A stretch of DNA of 40,881 bases from an uncultured Lachnospiraceae bacterium (GTDB taxonomy: Bacteria > Bacillota > Clostridia > Lachnospirales > Lachnospiraceae): NCBI GenBank assembly GCA_910577675.1, contig CAJTOR010000025.1, forward strand, positions 6,246-47,126, read 5' to 3'. The notes under the pieces were generated by a model. It was not told the origin of the DNA, made no database searches, and was given only the letters and a program-made list of their open reading frames with translations. Both the position numbers and the translations under genes were made by a program. Numbering within the stretch: the stretch's first letter is position 1; each line of letters begins with the position of its first letter. This document shows, piece after piece, positions 24,664 through 32,948 of this stretch.

Positions 24664-24715
24664 GTCAGGTGGGGGGAAAAGCCCTATCCGACATGCGAGA
24701 GCAGTATAGGGATAT
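24664..24715 (+). repeat. Hairpin repeat, family B copy 1
   Basis: GCCCTAT and ATAGGG form a short stem around a loop GACATGCGAGAGCAG, upstream of the diacylglycerol kinase gene. A related sequence lies at 40144-40194; over the last 32 bases the two copies match at 26 positions, including GACATG-Y-GAGAGCAG and AGGGATAT. Confidence 0.45.
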
Positions 24716-24756
24716 GTATGTTTTTTGACTTGTGGGATTATTTATGGGGGAGAGCT

Positions 24757-25812
24757 ATGAGAGAGCGTTTATTATTTATTTATAACCCGAATGCGGGGAA
24801 AGCGAAACTGAAAGCAAAGCTGTCGGATATTGTGGTTGAATTTTCCGAGAACGGCTACGAGGTTATTGTGATGCCGACAGCAAAAAGAGGGGATGCCACG
24901 GAGTTTGCAGAGGAATATGCAAAAAACAATGCGTGCAGCAGAATTGTATGCGCCGGTGGGGATGGCACATTGAATGAGGTCGTAACCGGCGTGATAAAGA
25001 GCGGCATGCGTGTTCCGATCGGCTATATCCCGGCGGGGACAACCAATGACTTTGGCTACAGTTTAAAAATACCTAAGGACGCGATAGAGGCAGCCAAGTT
25101 TGCTGCCCTCTGTGACCCGATGCCTTCTGATGTGGGGGAAATCTGCGGGAATACTTTTGTCTATACCGCTGCTTTCGGGCTGTTTTCGGATGTTTCTTAT
25201 GATACGCCCCAGGATATGAAAAATATTCTGGGGCGTGTAGCCTATCTTTTGCGCGGGGTGCGCAGTCTGGTTGAGGTGCAGAATTACAAGCTTTTTGTGG
25301 AGTATTTTGCCGTGGGGGAGGATGTGCCGGAAGTGGAAGAAGGGGAGATAGAAACTGAGGCAGGTGAGGATGAAGGGAATATGGAGCCGCAGGAGGAGTG
25401 CGCGGCGGAGGAAGAAGAGGGGGAGGATGTTCCTTTTTTGCGCCCTGCAAAGGGAAGGTGGATGCATACGGAGGGGGAATTTATCTGTGGCATGGTTGCC
25501 AATTCGAATTCTGTCGGCGGGTTTAAGGGGATTATGGGCAAGAATGTGCGCTTTGATGATGGTGTGTTTGAGATGCTGCTGATCCGAAGACCCCGCAATG
25601 TAATTGAGCTGACCGATATTGTAAATGAACTGATTAACAAAAAACTGAAAAGTGACAATATTATTTATGCCCATGTGCGCGAGGTAAATATTGATACGAA
25701 CGGGGAACTTCCCTGGTCGCTTGACGGGGAATTCGGCGGGGATATGCCACAAGCCATGATACATATCAGGCAGCGGGCGGTGGATTATATCCGCAGGGAA
25801 GCGGATTCCTGA
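24757..25812 (+). CDS. Diacylglycerol/lipid kinase family protein (DagK/YegS type)
   Basis: A 351-residue cytosolic lipid kinase. The family opening LLFIYNPNAGKAK and the nucleotide-binding loop CAGGDGTLNEVVTG (about 66-79) are clear, as are GYIPAGTTNDFGYSL, the SDVGEICGNTFVYTAAFGLFSDVSY segment and the terminal LPWSLDGEFGGD motif. These enzymes phosphorylate diacylglycerol or related lipids; in Firmicutes DgkB recycles diacylglycerol from teichoic-acid synthesis. The start at ATG 24757 has GGGGGAGA upstream; an in-frame ATG at 24718 would add an unrelated leader. Residues about 192-225 are an unusual, almost purely acidic insertion that interrupts the beta-rich C-terminal domain. Confidence 0.88.
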   Translation: MRERLLFIYNPNAGKAKLKAKLSDIVVEFSENGYEVIVMPTAKRGDATEFAEEYAKNNACSRIVCAGGDGTLNEVVTGVIKSGMRVPIGYIPAGTTNDFGYSLKIPKDAIEAAKFAALCDPMPSDVGEICGNTFVYTAAFGLFSDVSYDTPQDMKNILGRVAYLLRGVRSLVEVQNYKLFVEYFAVGEDVPEVEEGEIETEAGEDEGNMEPQEECAAEEEEGEDVPFLRPAKGRWMHTEGEFICGMVANSNSVGGFKGIMGKNVRFDDGVFEMLLIRRPRNVIELTDIVNELINKKLKSDNIIYAHVREVNIDTNGELPWSLDGEFGGDMPQAMIHIRQRAVDYIRREADS

Positions 25813-25881
25813 TAAGTGCCACTATTTGCGGTGGAATGGATTTTATACAGGAAAACAAGCGGGATTTTTCTGTTCACGGGA

Positions 25882-25910
25882 TTGACAGAAACCGGGAAAA
25901 TTGGTATTAT
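25882..25910 (+). promoter_or_regulatory. Sigma-A promoter of xylB
   Basis: TTGACA (25882-25887) and TATTAT (25905-25910), 17 bp apart, 41 bases before the ATG. No catabolite-response element was recognised. Confidence 0.75.
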
Positions 25911-25951
25911 TAATAGGTAAGAATTTGTAAGAATAATGGAGGAACGGTAGA

Positions 25952-27424
25952 ATGTATTATGTTGGTGTGGATTTGGGGACATCTTCCGTAAAGCTTCTGC
26001 TTATGGAAGAAAATGGGGAAATTAGGAATATTGTGTCAAAAGAGTATCCGCTGTATTTTCCTAAGCCGGGATGGTCGGAGCAAAAGCCCGAGGACTGGTG
26101 GGAGCAGTTTGTTGCGGGGATGAAAGAGCTGCTTTCGGGCATTGACCATAACGAGGTGGATGGGATCAGCTTTGGCGGGCAGATGCATGGGCTTGTGATT
26201 CTTGATGAGAATGATAATGTGCTTCGCCCTGCGATTTTGTGGAACGACGGGCGCACGCAGGAAGAGTGTGATTATTTAAATATCACGGTTGGGCGCGAAA
26301 AGGTCTCTTCCTACACGGCGAATATGGCGCTTACCGGGTTTACAGCGCCTAAGATTCTTTGGGTGAAAAAGCATGAGCCGGACATCTTTAAAAAGATCGC
26401 AAAAATCATGCTGCCAAAGGATTATCTCGCTTACCGCCTTAGTGGTGTCCACTGCACGGATGTTTCGGATGCGTCCGGCATGCTTTTGTTTGATGTGAAG
26501 AATAAGTGCTGGTCAAAAGAAATGATTGAGATTGTCGGCATCAGGGAGGAGCAGCTCGCAAAGATTTTCGAGTCCTATGAGGTGGTCGGTACACTTACAG
26601 AGGCGGCAGCGCAGGAGCTTGACCTGCCGCAGGGCGTGCGGGTTATCGCGGGTGCGGGGGATAACGCAGCCGGCGCGGTTGGTACGGGTACGCTCGGGCA
26701 TGGTATGTGCAGTGTTTCGCTCGGCACCTCCGGCACAGTATTTATCGCGACAGATGAATTTGCGGTGGATGATGCGAATGCGATGCACTCTTTTGCGCAT
26801 GCAAATGGCAGGTACCATTTCCTTGGCTGTATGCTTTCCGCTGCATCTGCAAACAAATGGTGGATGGACGAGATTATCGGCACGAAGGATTACCCTAAGG
26901 AACAGGAGGGGATTGTGGGGCTTGGCGATAACCAGGTGTTCTTCCTGCCTTACCTGATGGGGGAGCGCACCCCGCACAACAACCCGAATGCGCGGGGAAC
27001 CTTTGTCGGCATGACGATGGATACAACGCGCGCCGATATGACGCAGGCGGTGCTTGAAGGTGTTACCTTCGCGCTGCGCGACGCACTTGAGATTGCACGT
27101 TCCTTCGGGGTAAAGATCGAGCGTGTGCGCTTAAACGGCGGCGGAGCAAAGAGCCCGCTCTGGTGCAGGATTGTGGCTAACATTATGGATGTGAAGGTGG
27201 ATAAGATCAACAGTGCGGAGGGACCGGGCTTCGGAGCAGCGATCCTTGCGGCGGTCGGATGCGGGAAGTACGCATCGGTTGAGGAGGCAGCAAAGAAACT
27301 GATTAAGGTGGTGGATACCACCGAGCAGGACGAAGAGATTGTTGCGAAGTACGAAAAGAAGTACCGGACATTTAAGCAAATCTATCCTGCGCTTAAACCG
27401 GTTTACGATGAGATAGTGAAGTAA
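25952..27424 (+). CDS. xylB: Xylulokinase (FGGY carbohydrate kinase)
   Basis: A 490-residue FGGY kinase, phosphorylating D-xylulose to xylulose 5-phosphate for the pentose phosphate pathway. The first phosphate motif VGVDLGTSSVKLLLM is at the start. GISFGGQMHGLVILDEND and LRPAILWNDGRTQEEC are xylulokinase-specific, and the second phosphate loop is in VSLGTSGTVF. The adenosine motif RLNGGGAKSPLWCRIVANIM lies near residue 390. Length is typical. It starts with GGAGG before ATG 25952 and has its own promoter and terminator. No xylose isomerase or transporter is next to it, so the substrate within the FGGY family is assigned from sequence only. Confidence 0.92.
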   Translation: MYYVGVDLGTSSVKLLLMEENGEIRNIVSKEYPLYFPKPGWSEQKPEDWWEQFVAGMKELLSGIDHNEVDGISFGGQMHGLVILDENDNVLRPAILWNDGRTQEECDYLNITVGREKVSSYTANMALTGFTAPKILWVKKHEPDIFKKIAKIMLPKDYLAYRLSGVHCTDVSDASGMLLFDVKNKCWSKEMIEIVGIREEQLAKIFESYEVVGTLTEAAAQELDLPQGVRVIAGAGDNAAGAVGTGTLGHGMCSVSLGTSGTVFIATDEFAVDDANAMHSFAHANGRYHFLGCMLSAASANKWWMDEIIGTKDYPKEQEGIVGLGDNQVFFLPYLMGERTPHNNPNARGTFVGMTMDTTRADMTQAVLEGVTFALRDALEIARSFGVKIERVRLNGGGAKSPLWCRIVANIMDVKVDKINSAEGPGFGAAILAAVGCGKYASVEEAAKKLIKVVDTTEQDEEIVAKYEKKYRTFKQIYPALKPVYDEIVK

Positions 27425-27447
27425 ATTACATAAGATTTCTGTGCGGT

Positions 27448-27521
27448 CACGGCACCCATATCAAACCTGTAGGGACAAGCAAAGGTTTTTGCCTGTCTTT
27501 GCGGGGATGGCGGGTGCCGTG
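27448..27521 (+). terminator. Stem-loop after xylB
   Basis: CACGGCACCC (27448-27457) pairs with GGGTGCCGTG (27512-27521). An inner stem of about 10 bp with one mismatch (27474-27483 with 27488-27497) sits between them. A pyrimidine-rich CCCTTTCCTTT follows, as expected for a terminator in the xylB-tex gap. Confidence 0.65.
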
Positions 27522-27578
27522 CCCTTTCCTTTATGGTGGGACTGATGATGGTAAAAAATGGAAATGGAGTAGTAAAAT

Positions 27579-30062
27579 ATGGATATTGTTGAGAAATTAA
27601 GTGCGGAACTTGGCATCCGCAAAGAGCAGGTCGAGGCGACAATAAAGCTGATTGATGAGGGCAACACCATCCCCTTTATTGCGCGTTACCGCAAGGAGGT
27701 GACAGGCTCGCTTAACGACGAGGTGCTGCGCAACCTCTCGGAGCGGCTGGTTTATCTTAGGGGGCTTGAGGAAAAAAAGGAACAGGTGATCGGAAGCATT
27801 ACGGAGCAGGGAAAGATGACCGATGAATTAAAGGCGGCGATCCTTGCGGCGGAAACCATGGTTGTGGTGGAAGACCTGTATCGTCCGTACCGCCCTAAAC
27901 GCCGCACCAGGGCGACTGTTGCGAAGGAGAAGGGGCTTGCGCCGCTAGCTGACCTGATCTGGGCGCAGGAAACCAAAGAGCCGCTGCTTGAGGAAGCAAA
28001 GGCGTATGTCACTGCGGGAAAAGAAGAAGAGGGGAAGCAGGTTGCTACGGCACAGGAGGCTCTTCAAGGGGACATTGCCCCTGGACTGGAGCCGGGGAAG
28101 CAGGTTGCTACGGCACAGGAGGCTCTTCAAGGGGCAATGGATATTTTGGCGGAGAGGATTTCGGATGAGGCGGCTTACCGCAGCGAGATTAGAAAGCTGA
28201 CGGCGGAGGCGGGCAGCATTGTTTCGGAGGCAAAGGATGATAAGGCGGAATCAGTTTATGAGATGTATTATCATTTTGAGGAGAAGCTTACGAAATTAGC
28301 TGGGCACCGCGTGCTGGCGGTTAACCGGGGGGAGGCGGAAAAATTTTTAACGGTAAAAATCAATGCCCCGAAAGACCGCATTTTATCCTATCTTGAGCAT
28401 GCCATTATCAGGAAAGGGAATCCGGCGACGGAAGATACTTTAAAGGCGGTGATTGCGGACAGCTATGACCGCCTGATTGCGCCGGCGATTGAGCGCGAGA
28501 TAAGGAACGACCTGACGGAAAAGGCGGAGGACGGCGCAATCCATGTGTTTGGGCAGAATTTGGGACAGCTTTTGATGCAGCCGCCGATTGTGGGACAGGT
28601 AGTGCTCGGATGGGATCCGGGAATAAGAACGGGCTGTAAGCTGGCTGTGGTGGACGCAACAGGAAAAGTCCTTGACACGGCAGTAATCTATCCGGTTGCC
28701 TCTTCAAAAGCGAGGGTTGAGGAGGCAAAACGCATTGTAAAGCGGCTGATTGAACAGTATAATATCACGCTGATTTCAGTCGGGAATGGAACTGCATCGC
28801 GCGAGTCGGAGCAGGTTATTGTCGAACTTTTAAAAGAGGTTGACAAGCCGGTACAGTATGTGATTGTCAGCGAGGCGGGGGCGAGCGTCTATTCCGCCAG
28901 CAAACTGGCGACCGAAGAGTTCCCGGATTTCGATGTGGCGCAGAGAAGCGCGGCATCAATTGCAAGACGCTTGCAGGACCCACTTGCGGAGTTAGTGAAA
29001 ATTGAGCCAAAAGCCATCGGTGTCGGGCAGTACCAGCACGATATGAACCAGAAGAAATTAAGTGATGCCTTGGCAGGCGTGGTAGAGGACTGTGTGAATA
29101 AGGTTGGCGTGGATTTAAATACCGCATCGGCAGCCCTGTTAGAATATATTTCAGGCATTACGAAGGCAGTTGCCAAGAATATAGTGGCTTACCGGGAGGA
29201 AAACGGGAAATTTTGTACGAGGGCGCAGCTTTTAAAGGTGCCAAAATTAGGGCCGAAAGCTTTTGAGCAGTGTGCGGGATTTCTGAGGATTAACGACGGT
29301 GAAAACCCGTTGGATGCGACCAGCGTGCACCCGGAATCCTACAAGGCAGCAGAAAAACTTCTTGACAGCCTTGGATTTACGACAGCGGATATTAAAAAAG
29401 TGCAGGCGGACATGAAGAATGCGAGGAGCGAGGCAGCAAAAGCGGAGAAAGCCGTGAAACAGGTGCAGGATCGAAGGGAGCGCGGCCGTGACCGGCGGGA
29501 GAAAAAAATACAGGTGCGCAACACCAATACCGCGATGGGGCAGCTTCTGCAAAAAGCATTGGCGGGCTCTGCGTTGACGGATCAGACAGCGGATGCGCGC
29601 CCGGCGCTAGAATCAGATAAGGGAAGGTTTAGCCAGGATGGTGCCATGGAACAGGGGACTGGACTTTCACAGCTTTCGAAACTGATTCGCGACAAGAAGA
29701 AACTTGCGGCGGAGCTCGGGATCGGGGAAATCACACTTGGAGATATTATCAAGGAGCTTGAAAAGCCGGGTCGCGACCCGCGCGATGAGATGCCAAAGCC
29801 GATCCTGCGCACGGATGTGCTTGAAATCAAGGATTTGACCGAGGGCATGGTGCTAAAAGGAACAGTGAGAAATGTTATTGATTTCGGCGCGTTCGTGGAT
29901 ATCGGCGTGCACCAGGATGGGCTTGTCCATATCTCCCAGATGGCAAAAGGGCGCTTTATAAAACATCCGCTTGATGTGGTGAGTGTCGGGGATATTGTGG
30001 AAGTCAAGGTTTTAAGCGTGGACGAGGCGAAAAAGAGAATCCAGCTAACAATGATATTGTAA
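27579..30062 (+). CDS. tex: Tex-family RNA-binding transcription accessory protein
   Basis: An 827-residue Tex protein, longer than the usual 715-780. Order of domains: helical N-terminal Tex domain (LGIRKEQVEATIKLIDEGNTIPFIARYRKE), YqgF-like nuclease fold around residue 340 (LGWDPGIRTGCKLAVVDATG), helix-hairpin-helix (SGITKAVAKNIVAYREENG, LGPKAFEQCAGFLRI), and a C-terminal S1 domain (GMVLKGTVRNVIDFGAFVDIGVHQDGLVHISQMA). Tex affects transcription fidelity and gene expression broadly. Two oddities: an in-frame 63 bp tandem duplication gives GKQVATAQEALQG twice at residues 152 and 173, and a charged insertion of about 100 residues separates the hairpin-helix and S1 domains. Confidence 0.93.
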   Translation: MDIVEKLSAELGIRKEQVEATIKLIDEGNTIPFIARYRKEVTGSLNDEVLRNLSERLVYLRGLEEKKEQVIGSITEQGKMTDELKAAILAAETMVVVEDLYRPYRPKRRTRATVAKEKGLAPLADLIWAQETKEPLLEEAKAYVTAGKEEEGKQVATAQEALQGDIAPGLEPGKQVATAQEALQGAMDILAERISDEAAYRSEIRKLTAEAGSIVSEAKDDKAESVYEMYYHFEEKLTKLAGHRVLAVNRGEAEKFLTVKINAPKDRILSYLEHAIIRKGNPATEDTLKAVIADSYDRLIAPAIEREIRNDLTEKAEDGAIHVFGQNLGQLLMQPPIVGQVVLGWDPGIRTGCKLAVVDATGKVLDTAVIYPVASSKARVEEAKRIVKRLIEQYNITLISVGNGTASRESEQVIVELLKEVDKPVQYVIVSEAGASVYSASKLATEEFPDFDVAQRSAASIARRLQDPLAELVKIEPKAIGVGQYQHDMNQKKLSDALAGVVEDCVNKVGVDLNTASAALLEYISGITKAVAKNIVAYREENGKFCTRAQLLKVPKLGPKAFEQCAGFLRINDGENPLDATSVHPESYKAAEKLLDSLGFTTADIKKVQADMKNARSEAAKAEKAVKQVQDRRERGRDRREKKIQVRNTNTAMGQLLQKALAGSALTDQTADARPALESDKGRFSQDGAMEQGTGLSQLSKLIRDKKKLAAELGIGEITLGDIIKELEKPGRDPRDEMPKPILRTDVLEIKDLTEGMVLKGTVRNVIDFGAFVDIGVHQDGLVHISQMAKGRFIKHPLDVVSVGDIVEVKVLSVDEAKKRIQLTMIL
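28031..28134 (+). repeat. 63 bp in-frame tandem duplication inside tex
   Basis: A 41-base stretch beginning GGGGAAGCAGGTTGCT at 28031 recurs exactly at 28094. The period is 63 bases, so the reading frame is kept and 21 residues are duplicated. Confidence 0.9.
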
Positions 30063-30115
30063 GAAACTGGAAAATATAAAATAAACACAGGGTAAAAGGG
30101 TGGTGGATGGAGACT

Positions 30116-30145
30116 AAGCGGGGGATGGATATTCCCCGCTTTTTT
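30116..30145 (+). terminator. Rho-independent terminator of tex
   Basis: AAGCGGGG (30116-30123), a 10-base loop, CCCCGCTT (30134-30141) and a run of T to 30145. It sits 54 bases after the tex stop and rules out gene starts upstream of it for the next gene. Confidence 0.9.
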
Positions 30146-30214
30146 GCTGTATTGCAGGTTTTCAATATTTTTTTGGAAAGTTTCCTGATGGAAAAAGGAG
30201 GGGGTGGAAAAGCG

Positions 30215-30970
30215 ATGATTGTGGATTCGATTGCCGGGATTAAAAAGGAGGAATACATAAAAGAGCAAAATGAATTGATACGAAAAATCAATTTGAATAA
30301 TACAGTTGACCTTGAAAAAATCCATTTGGTGGCGGGGGTTGACCTGGCGTACTGGAGGGATGAAAATGGCGGGGAACAGGCTGTGTGCTGTATAGTTGTG
30401 CTGGATTACAAAACGAAAAACACGGTAGAAAAAGTAAGTTGTGCACAGAAAGTTGAGGTGCCATATATCCCAGGGTGCCTCGCATACAGGGAACTTCCGG
30501 TATTTCTTAAAGCATACCGGAAACTTGTGAATAAGCCGGAAGTGATTTTTTTTGACGGGAACGGTTATCTGCATCCAAGGCATATGGGGCTTGCCACCCA
30601 TGCGGGCATTCTCCTTAACCAGGCGACGGTCGGGGTGGCAAAAACATATTATAATGTCGGGGGTGGCGACTTTATTATGCCGGAGGATAGCGCCGGGGCA
30701 TGGACGGACATAGTAGTCGGGAATGAGGTTTACGGCAGGGTTCTGCGCACCCATGCGGGAGTAAAACCGGTTTTTGTGTCCGTGGGAAACAAAGTTGACC
30801 TTGCTACGGCGGCAAGGATGACAATATTATTAACCGGGAAGGAAAGTCATATTCCACTGCCGACAAGGCTGGCGGATTTGATGACACACGAGGAGAGAAG
30901 AAGGCTTAATAACAGTGATTGCATGGAGGATAAAAAGATTTCACTTGGGGGTGAAACAACTGGTATATAA
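30215..30970 (+). CDS. nfi: Endonuclease V (deoxyinosine 3'-endonuclease)
   Basis: About 251 residues from ATG 30215; ATG 30188 is an alternative. The frame stays open further upstream but there it runs through the tex terminator, so those starts are rejected. Endonuclease V nicks DNA one base 3' of deoxyinosine, starting repair of deaminated adenine. Family motifs are present: VAGVDLAYW (first catalytic Asp), VPYIPGCLAYRELPVFLKAY (substrate wedge PYIPG and catalytic Glu), VIFFDGNGYLHPRHMGLATHAG (catalytic Asp and His) and GVAKTYYNVGG. The C-terminus HIPLPTRLADLMTHEERR is typical. The ribosome binding site AAAGGAGGGGGTGG is broad, so the exact start is uncertain. Confidence 0.9.
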   Translation: MIVDSIAGIKKEEYIKEQNELIRKINLNNTVDLEKIHLVAGVDLAYWRDENGGEQAVCCIVVLDYKTKNTVEKVSCAQKVEVPYIPGCLAYRELPVFLKAYRKLVNKPEVIFFDGNGYLHPRHMGLATHAGILLNQATVGVAKTYYNVGGGDFIMPEDSAGAWTDIVVGNEVYGRVLRTHAGVKPVFVSVGNKVDLATAARMTILLTGKESHIPLPTRLADLMTHEERRRLNNSDCMEDKKISLGGETTGI

Positions 30971-30993
30971 CCGGATGCAGGGGGAAGGCAGGC

Positions 30994-31030
30994 AAAGGGT
31001 GTTTCCATTGGCTTGGAAATGCCCTTTTGA
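30994..31030 (+). terminator. Terminator after nfi
   Basis: Bases 30994-31006 pair with 31015-31027 (13 pairs, two of them G-U) across an 8-base loop, followed by T-rich sequence. It starts 24 bases after the nfi stop. Confidence 0.75.
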
Positions 31031-31197
31031 TGGTTTTACTGTAAATTAACTGCAAGTGCAGAAACCAGGTAAAATGAAAAAATGAATTGAAATTTAAGTG
31101 TGAAAAGTGTATACTGAAATCAAGAAGAAACCGATAAGGAAAGCAAAAGAATATTTTTGTTATAAAGGAAGTGAAAGAAACAAATTGGGAAGGATGA

Positions 31198-31491
31198 ATC
31201 AAGAAAAACGAAGAACAAAAAGGATATCAATCAACCCGGATGTGGATGCAAAAACTGGCAGAAGCGGTGGAAAAGGCAAAGAAAAACAGGAAATGGAGGC
31301 ATGAGTATATGACGTTATTGATGCGGGATCAGGAAAATTTTGAGAAAGGGATAGAACAGGGGATAGAGCAGGGGAAAATTTATGGTGCGGTTTCTGTATA
31401 TAGGGAGATGGGAATGACCGATTATGATATTTCAGTGAAATTGCAGAAAAAATTTCGTCTGTCAGAAAAAGAAGCCGAAGAATATTTATAG
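31198..31491 (+). pseudogene. Rpn-family nuclease/transposase, C-terminal remnant
   Basis: The frame opening after a stop at 31197 and best read from ATG 31240 encodes RMWMQKLAEAVEKAKKNRKWRHEYMTLLMRDQENFEKG in pieces: AEAVEKAKKN, WRHEYMTLLMRDQENF, EKGIEQGIEQGK. It ends with a short helical tail. This is the typical C-terminus of Rpn (recombination-promoting nuclease, PD-(D/E)XK superfamily) proteins. The N-terminal nuclease domain of about 200 residues is missing, so the gene is a remnant. It marks the start of an AT-rich accessory patch. Confidence 0.65.
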
Positions 31492-31799
31492 TTTTTCTTT
31501 GTTTATTTGGTATGCAATGGTCGCAGGGGAAGCCTTTATCAATTTTTGAAGTTGAGGATAATTTTAAAAGGAGTATCCGCAGTTTTTAATGAAAAACAAA
31601 AAATATTGATTTGGGATGATATACCTGCAATCCGTGAGATGGGGCAGTTGGAAGAAATAATAAACACCCTTTTCGGAATTGTGTACCCACTAAAACGGGC
31701 TTATAAAAATACATTGTAAACAACAGGCAAATATTTTTATAATCAAGTATTTTAATCAGAATTCTACAGAAAGGGTAATTTTTATGGAGGAAAAATTCT
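31492..31799. other. AT-rich gap after the Rpn remnant
   Basis: About 300 bases with no recognisable gene. One open frame could encode up to 70 residues (FNEKQKILIWDDIPAIREMG part) but has no ribosome binding site and no known family. A promoter for the next gene lies at 31714-31743. The patch may be decayed gene sequence. Confidence 0.4.
31714..31743 (+). promoter_or_regulatory. Promoter of the immunity-like gene
   Basis: TTGTAA (31714-31719) and TATAAT (31738-31743), 18 bp apart, about 57 bases before the ATG at 31800. Confidence 0.55.
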
Positions 31800-32243
31800 A
31801 TGATTGATTGGGAACATGAGGAAGATGCCTTTTGTGAGGGGAGTTTTAAAAGTAAATTTTTTCGTGATGATGAAGACAGTGACGAACTGACGATTGGAAT
31901 GAGAAGCGTTGATTTGAAAGAATGTGCTGAAAATTGCGTTAAGTCATTTAACAACCTTACGGAAGCCCAAATTAACGAAATCTGTAAGGGACTCATTAAT
32001 TGCGCAAAAGAAAGCGGTGACAATGAGGATTTTGAGTTATCCGCCCTCGAAAACTCGCTTGATATTTTAAAGTATTGCTGGTTTTCAACATTGTATGTGA
32101 ATATGCTGCATAAAGACGATGAAATCGCCTATGTTGTTGAAGGTAAGGGGGATTGGGGCAAGTCAATTGGCTTTGTAATAGAAAATAATAAAGTGATTTA
32201 TGTTGGTGTTGATTATTTTGATTATATGAAGAGCAGCGAGTAA
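31800..32243 (+). CDS. Acidic orphan protein, immunity-protein-like
   Basis: A 147-residue acidic protein with ATGGAGG 9 bases before ATG 31800. The middle has a helical pattern (FNNLTEAQINEICKGLINCAKESG). The end reads ILKYCWFSTLYV, AYVVEGKGDWGKSIGFVI and NKVIYVGVDYFDYM. That style, with a conserved GDWG turn, resembles the DUF6985-like group of small proteins often found as immunity proteins in polymorphic-toxin regions. No toxin gene is next to it; it may be an orphan immunity gene gained by transfer, in keeping with the low GC of this patch. Family assignment is tentative. Confidence 0.55.
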   Translation: MIDWEHEEDAFCEGSFKSKFFRDDEDSDELTIGMRSVDLKECAENCVKSFNNLTEAQINEICKGLINCAKESGDNEDFELSALENSLDILKYCWFSTLYVNMLHKDDEIAYVVEGKGDWGKSIGFVIENNKVIYVGVDYFDYMKSSE

Positions 32244-32517
32244 AATTCTGATTTGAAGAATTGTTGGGTGAGTGTAAATCAGTGATCATATGTGAAATAT
32301 GCATTGTACTTTAAATTTTCTTATAGAAGAATCCATAAAACCGTCGTTTTTTGTATTAGAAAGTAAAAAAGAGAAAGTTTGCACCATGGTCTTACGTGCA
32401 GAGGGACAGGAAGATATGGAGGGAGGAACTGCATATCCCCTCAAAAACACGCCAAATAAAAACATAAGATGTATAAAAAGGAAAATAAAGTAAATGCACA
32501 AAAACAAAGCCACCCTC
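32244..32517. other. Gap before the ribU promoter
   Basis: AT-rich sequence without a convincing gene. A frame of 64 codons from ATG 32299 is open, but it has no ribosome binding site and no recognisable family. I read this as decayed accessory sequence. Confidence 0.4.
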
Positions 32518-32546
32518 TTGATTTATGTGCCTTTCCGTGTTATAAT
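32518..32546 (+). promoter_or_regulatory. Promoter of the riboflavin transporter transcript
   Basis: TTGATT (32518-32523) and TATAAT (32541-32546), 17 bp apart, about 20 bases before the FMN riboswitch. Confidence 0.75.
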
Positions 32547-32565
32547 AGCAAAAAATAAATACGGT

Positions 32566-32676
32566 GATTCTTCGGGGCAGGGTGAAATTCCCGATCGGCG
32601 GTAAAGTCCGCGAGCGTATCCGCGCAGGATTTGGTGCAATTCCAAAACCGACAGTATAGTCTGGATGAAAGAAGAG
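32566..32676 (+). ncRNA. FMN riboswitch (RFN element)
   Basis: The sequence carries the RFN landmarks in order: TTCTTCGGGGCAGGGTG, AAATTCCCGATCGGCGG, AAAGTCCGCGAGC, GGATTTGGTGCAATTCC, AAAACCGACAGTATAGTC, TGGATGAAAGAAGA. The closing P1 stem is TTCTTC with GAAGAA. RFN elements bind flavin mononucleotide and switch off riboflavin synthesis or uptake genes when FMN is plentiful. Here the controlled gene is ribU, and the terminator at 32746-32773 is the likely expression platform. Confidence 0.97.
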
Positions 32677-32745
32677 TTTTTATGGCAATGCGTTGCGCTG
32701 CCCGTTTTTTGGTGCGCAGTCCGCAGGCGATGGAAATGCTTTTTT

Positions 32746-32773
32746 GTTCCCGGAAAATCCGGGGACTTTTTTT
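32746..32773 (+). terminator. Riboswitch-controlled terminator upstream of ribU
   Basis: A 9 bp stem GTTCCCGGA/TCCGGGGAC (32746-32754 with 32758-32766, one G-T pair) and seven T directly after. It lies 70 bases after the RFN element and 175 bases before ribU, as expected for transcription control. Confidence 0.88.
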
Positions 32774-32948
32774 ATGCGAAGGCGCGTACAGGCGAATATG
32801 CCGCTGATATGGCGGGGGCTTGCAGCGGTAGAGGATAAATTTTCTACCAGACTGCCACATTCCGGTTATGTATCGTGTAACAAAAGAATGGGCAACCGAA
32901 CCGGATTTTTTCGGATACCGCAGAGAATCCTGTAAAAAGGAGGGTTCG

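Noticed and set aside
24718..24756. Upstream start for the diacylglycerol kinase gene
   Set aside because: No ribosome binding site at 24718, whereas GGGGGAGA precedes ATG 24757, which also matches the family N-terminus.
30116..30141. Tex terminator stem as a third member of hairpin family A
   Set aside because: It has a 10-base loop with no similarity to the conserved family A loop and a clear T-tract, so it is an ordinary terminator.
30107..30187. Upstream starts for endonuclease V
   Set aside because: They would translate through the tex terminator; the family N-terminus begins near 30215.
31507..31719. 70-residue open frame after the Rpn remnant
   Set aside because: No ribosome binding site, no family resemblance, and it lies in decayed AT-rich sequence.
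32299..32493. 64-residue open frame before the ribU promoter
   Set aside because: No ribosome binding site and no recognisable family.
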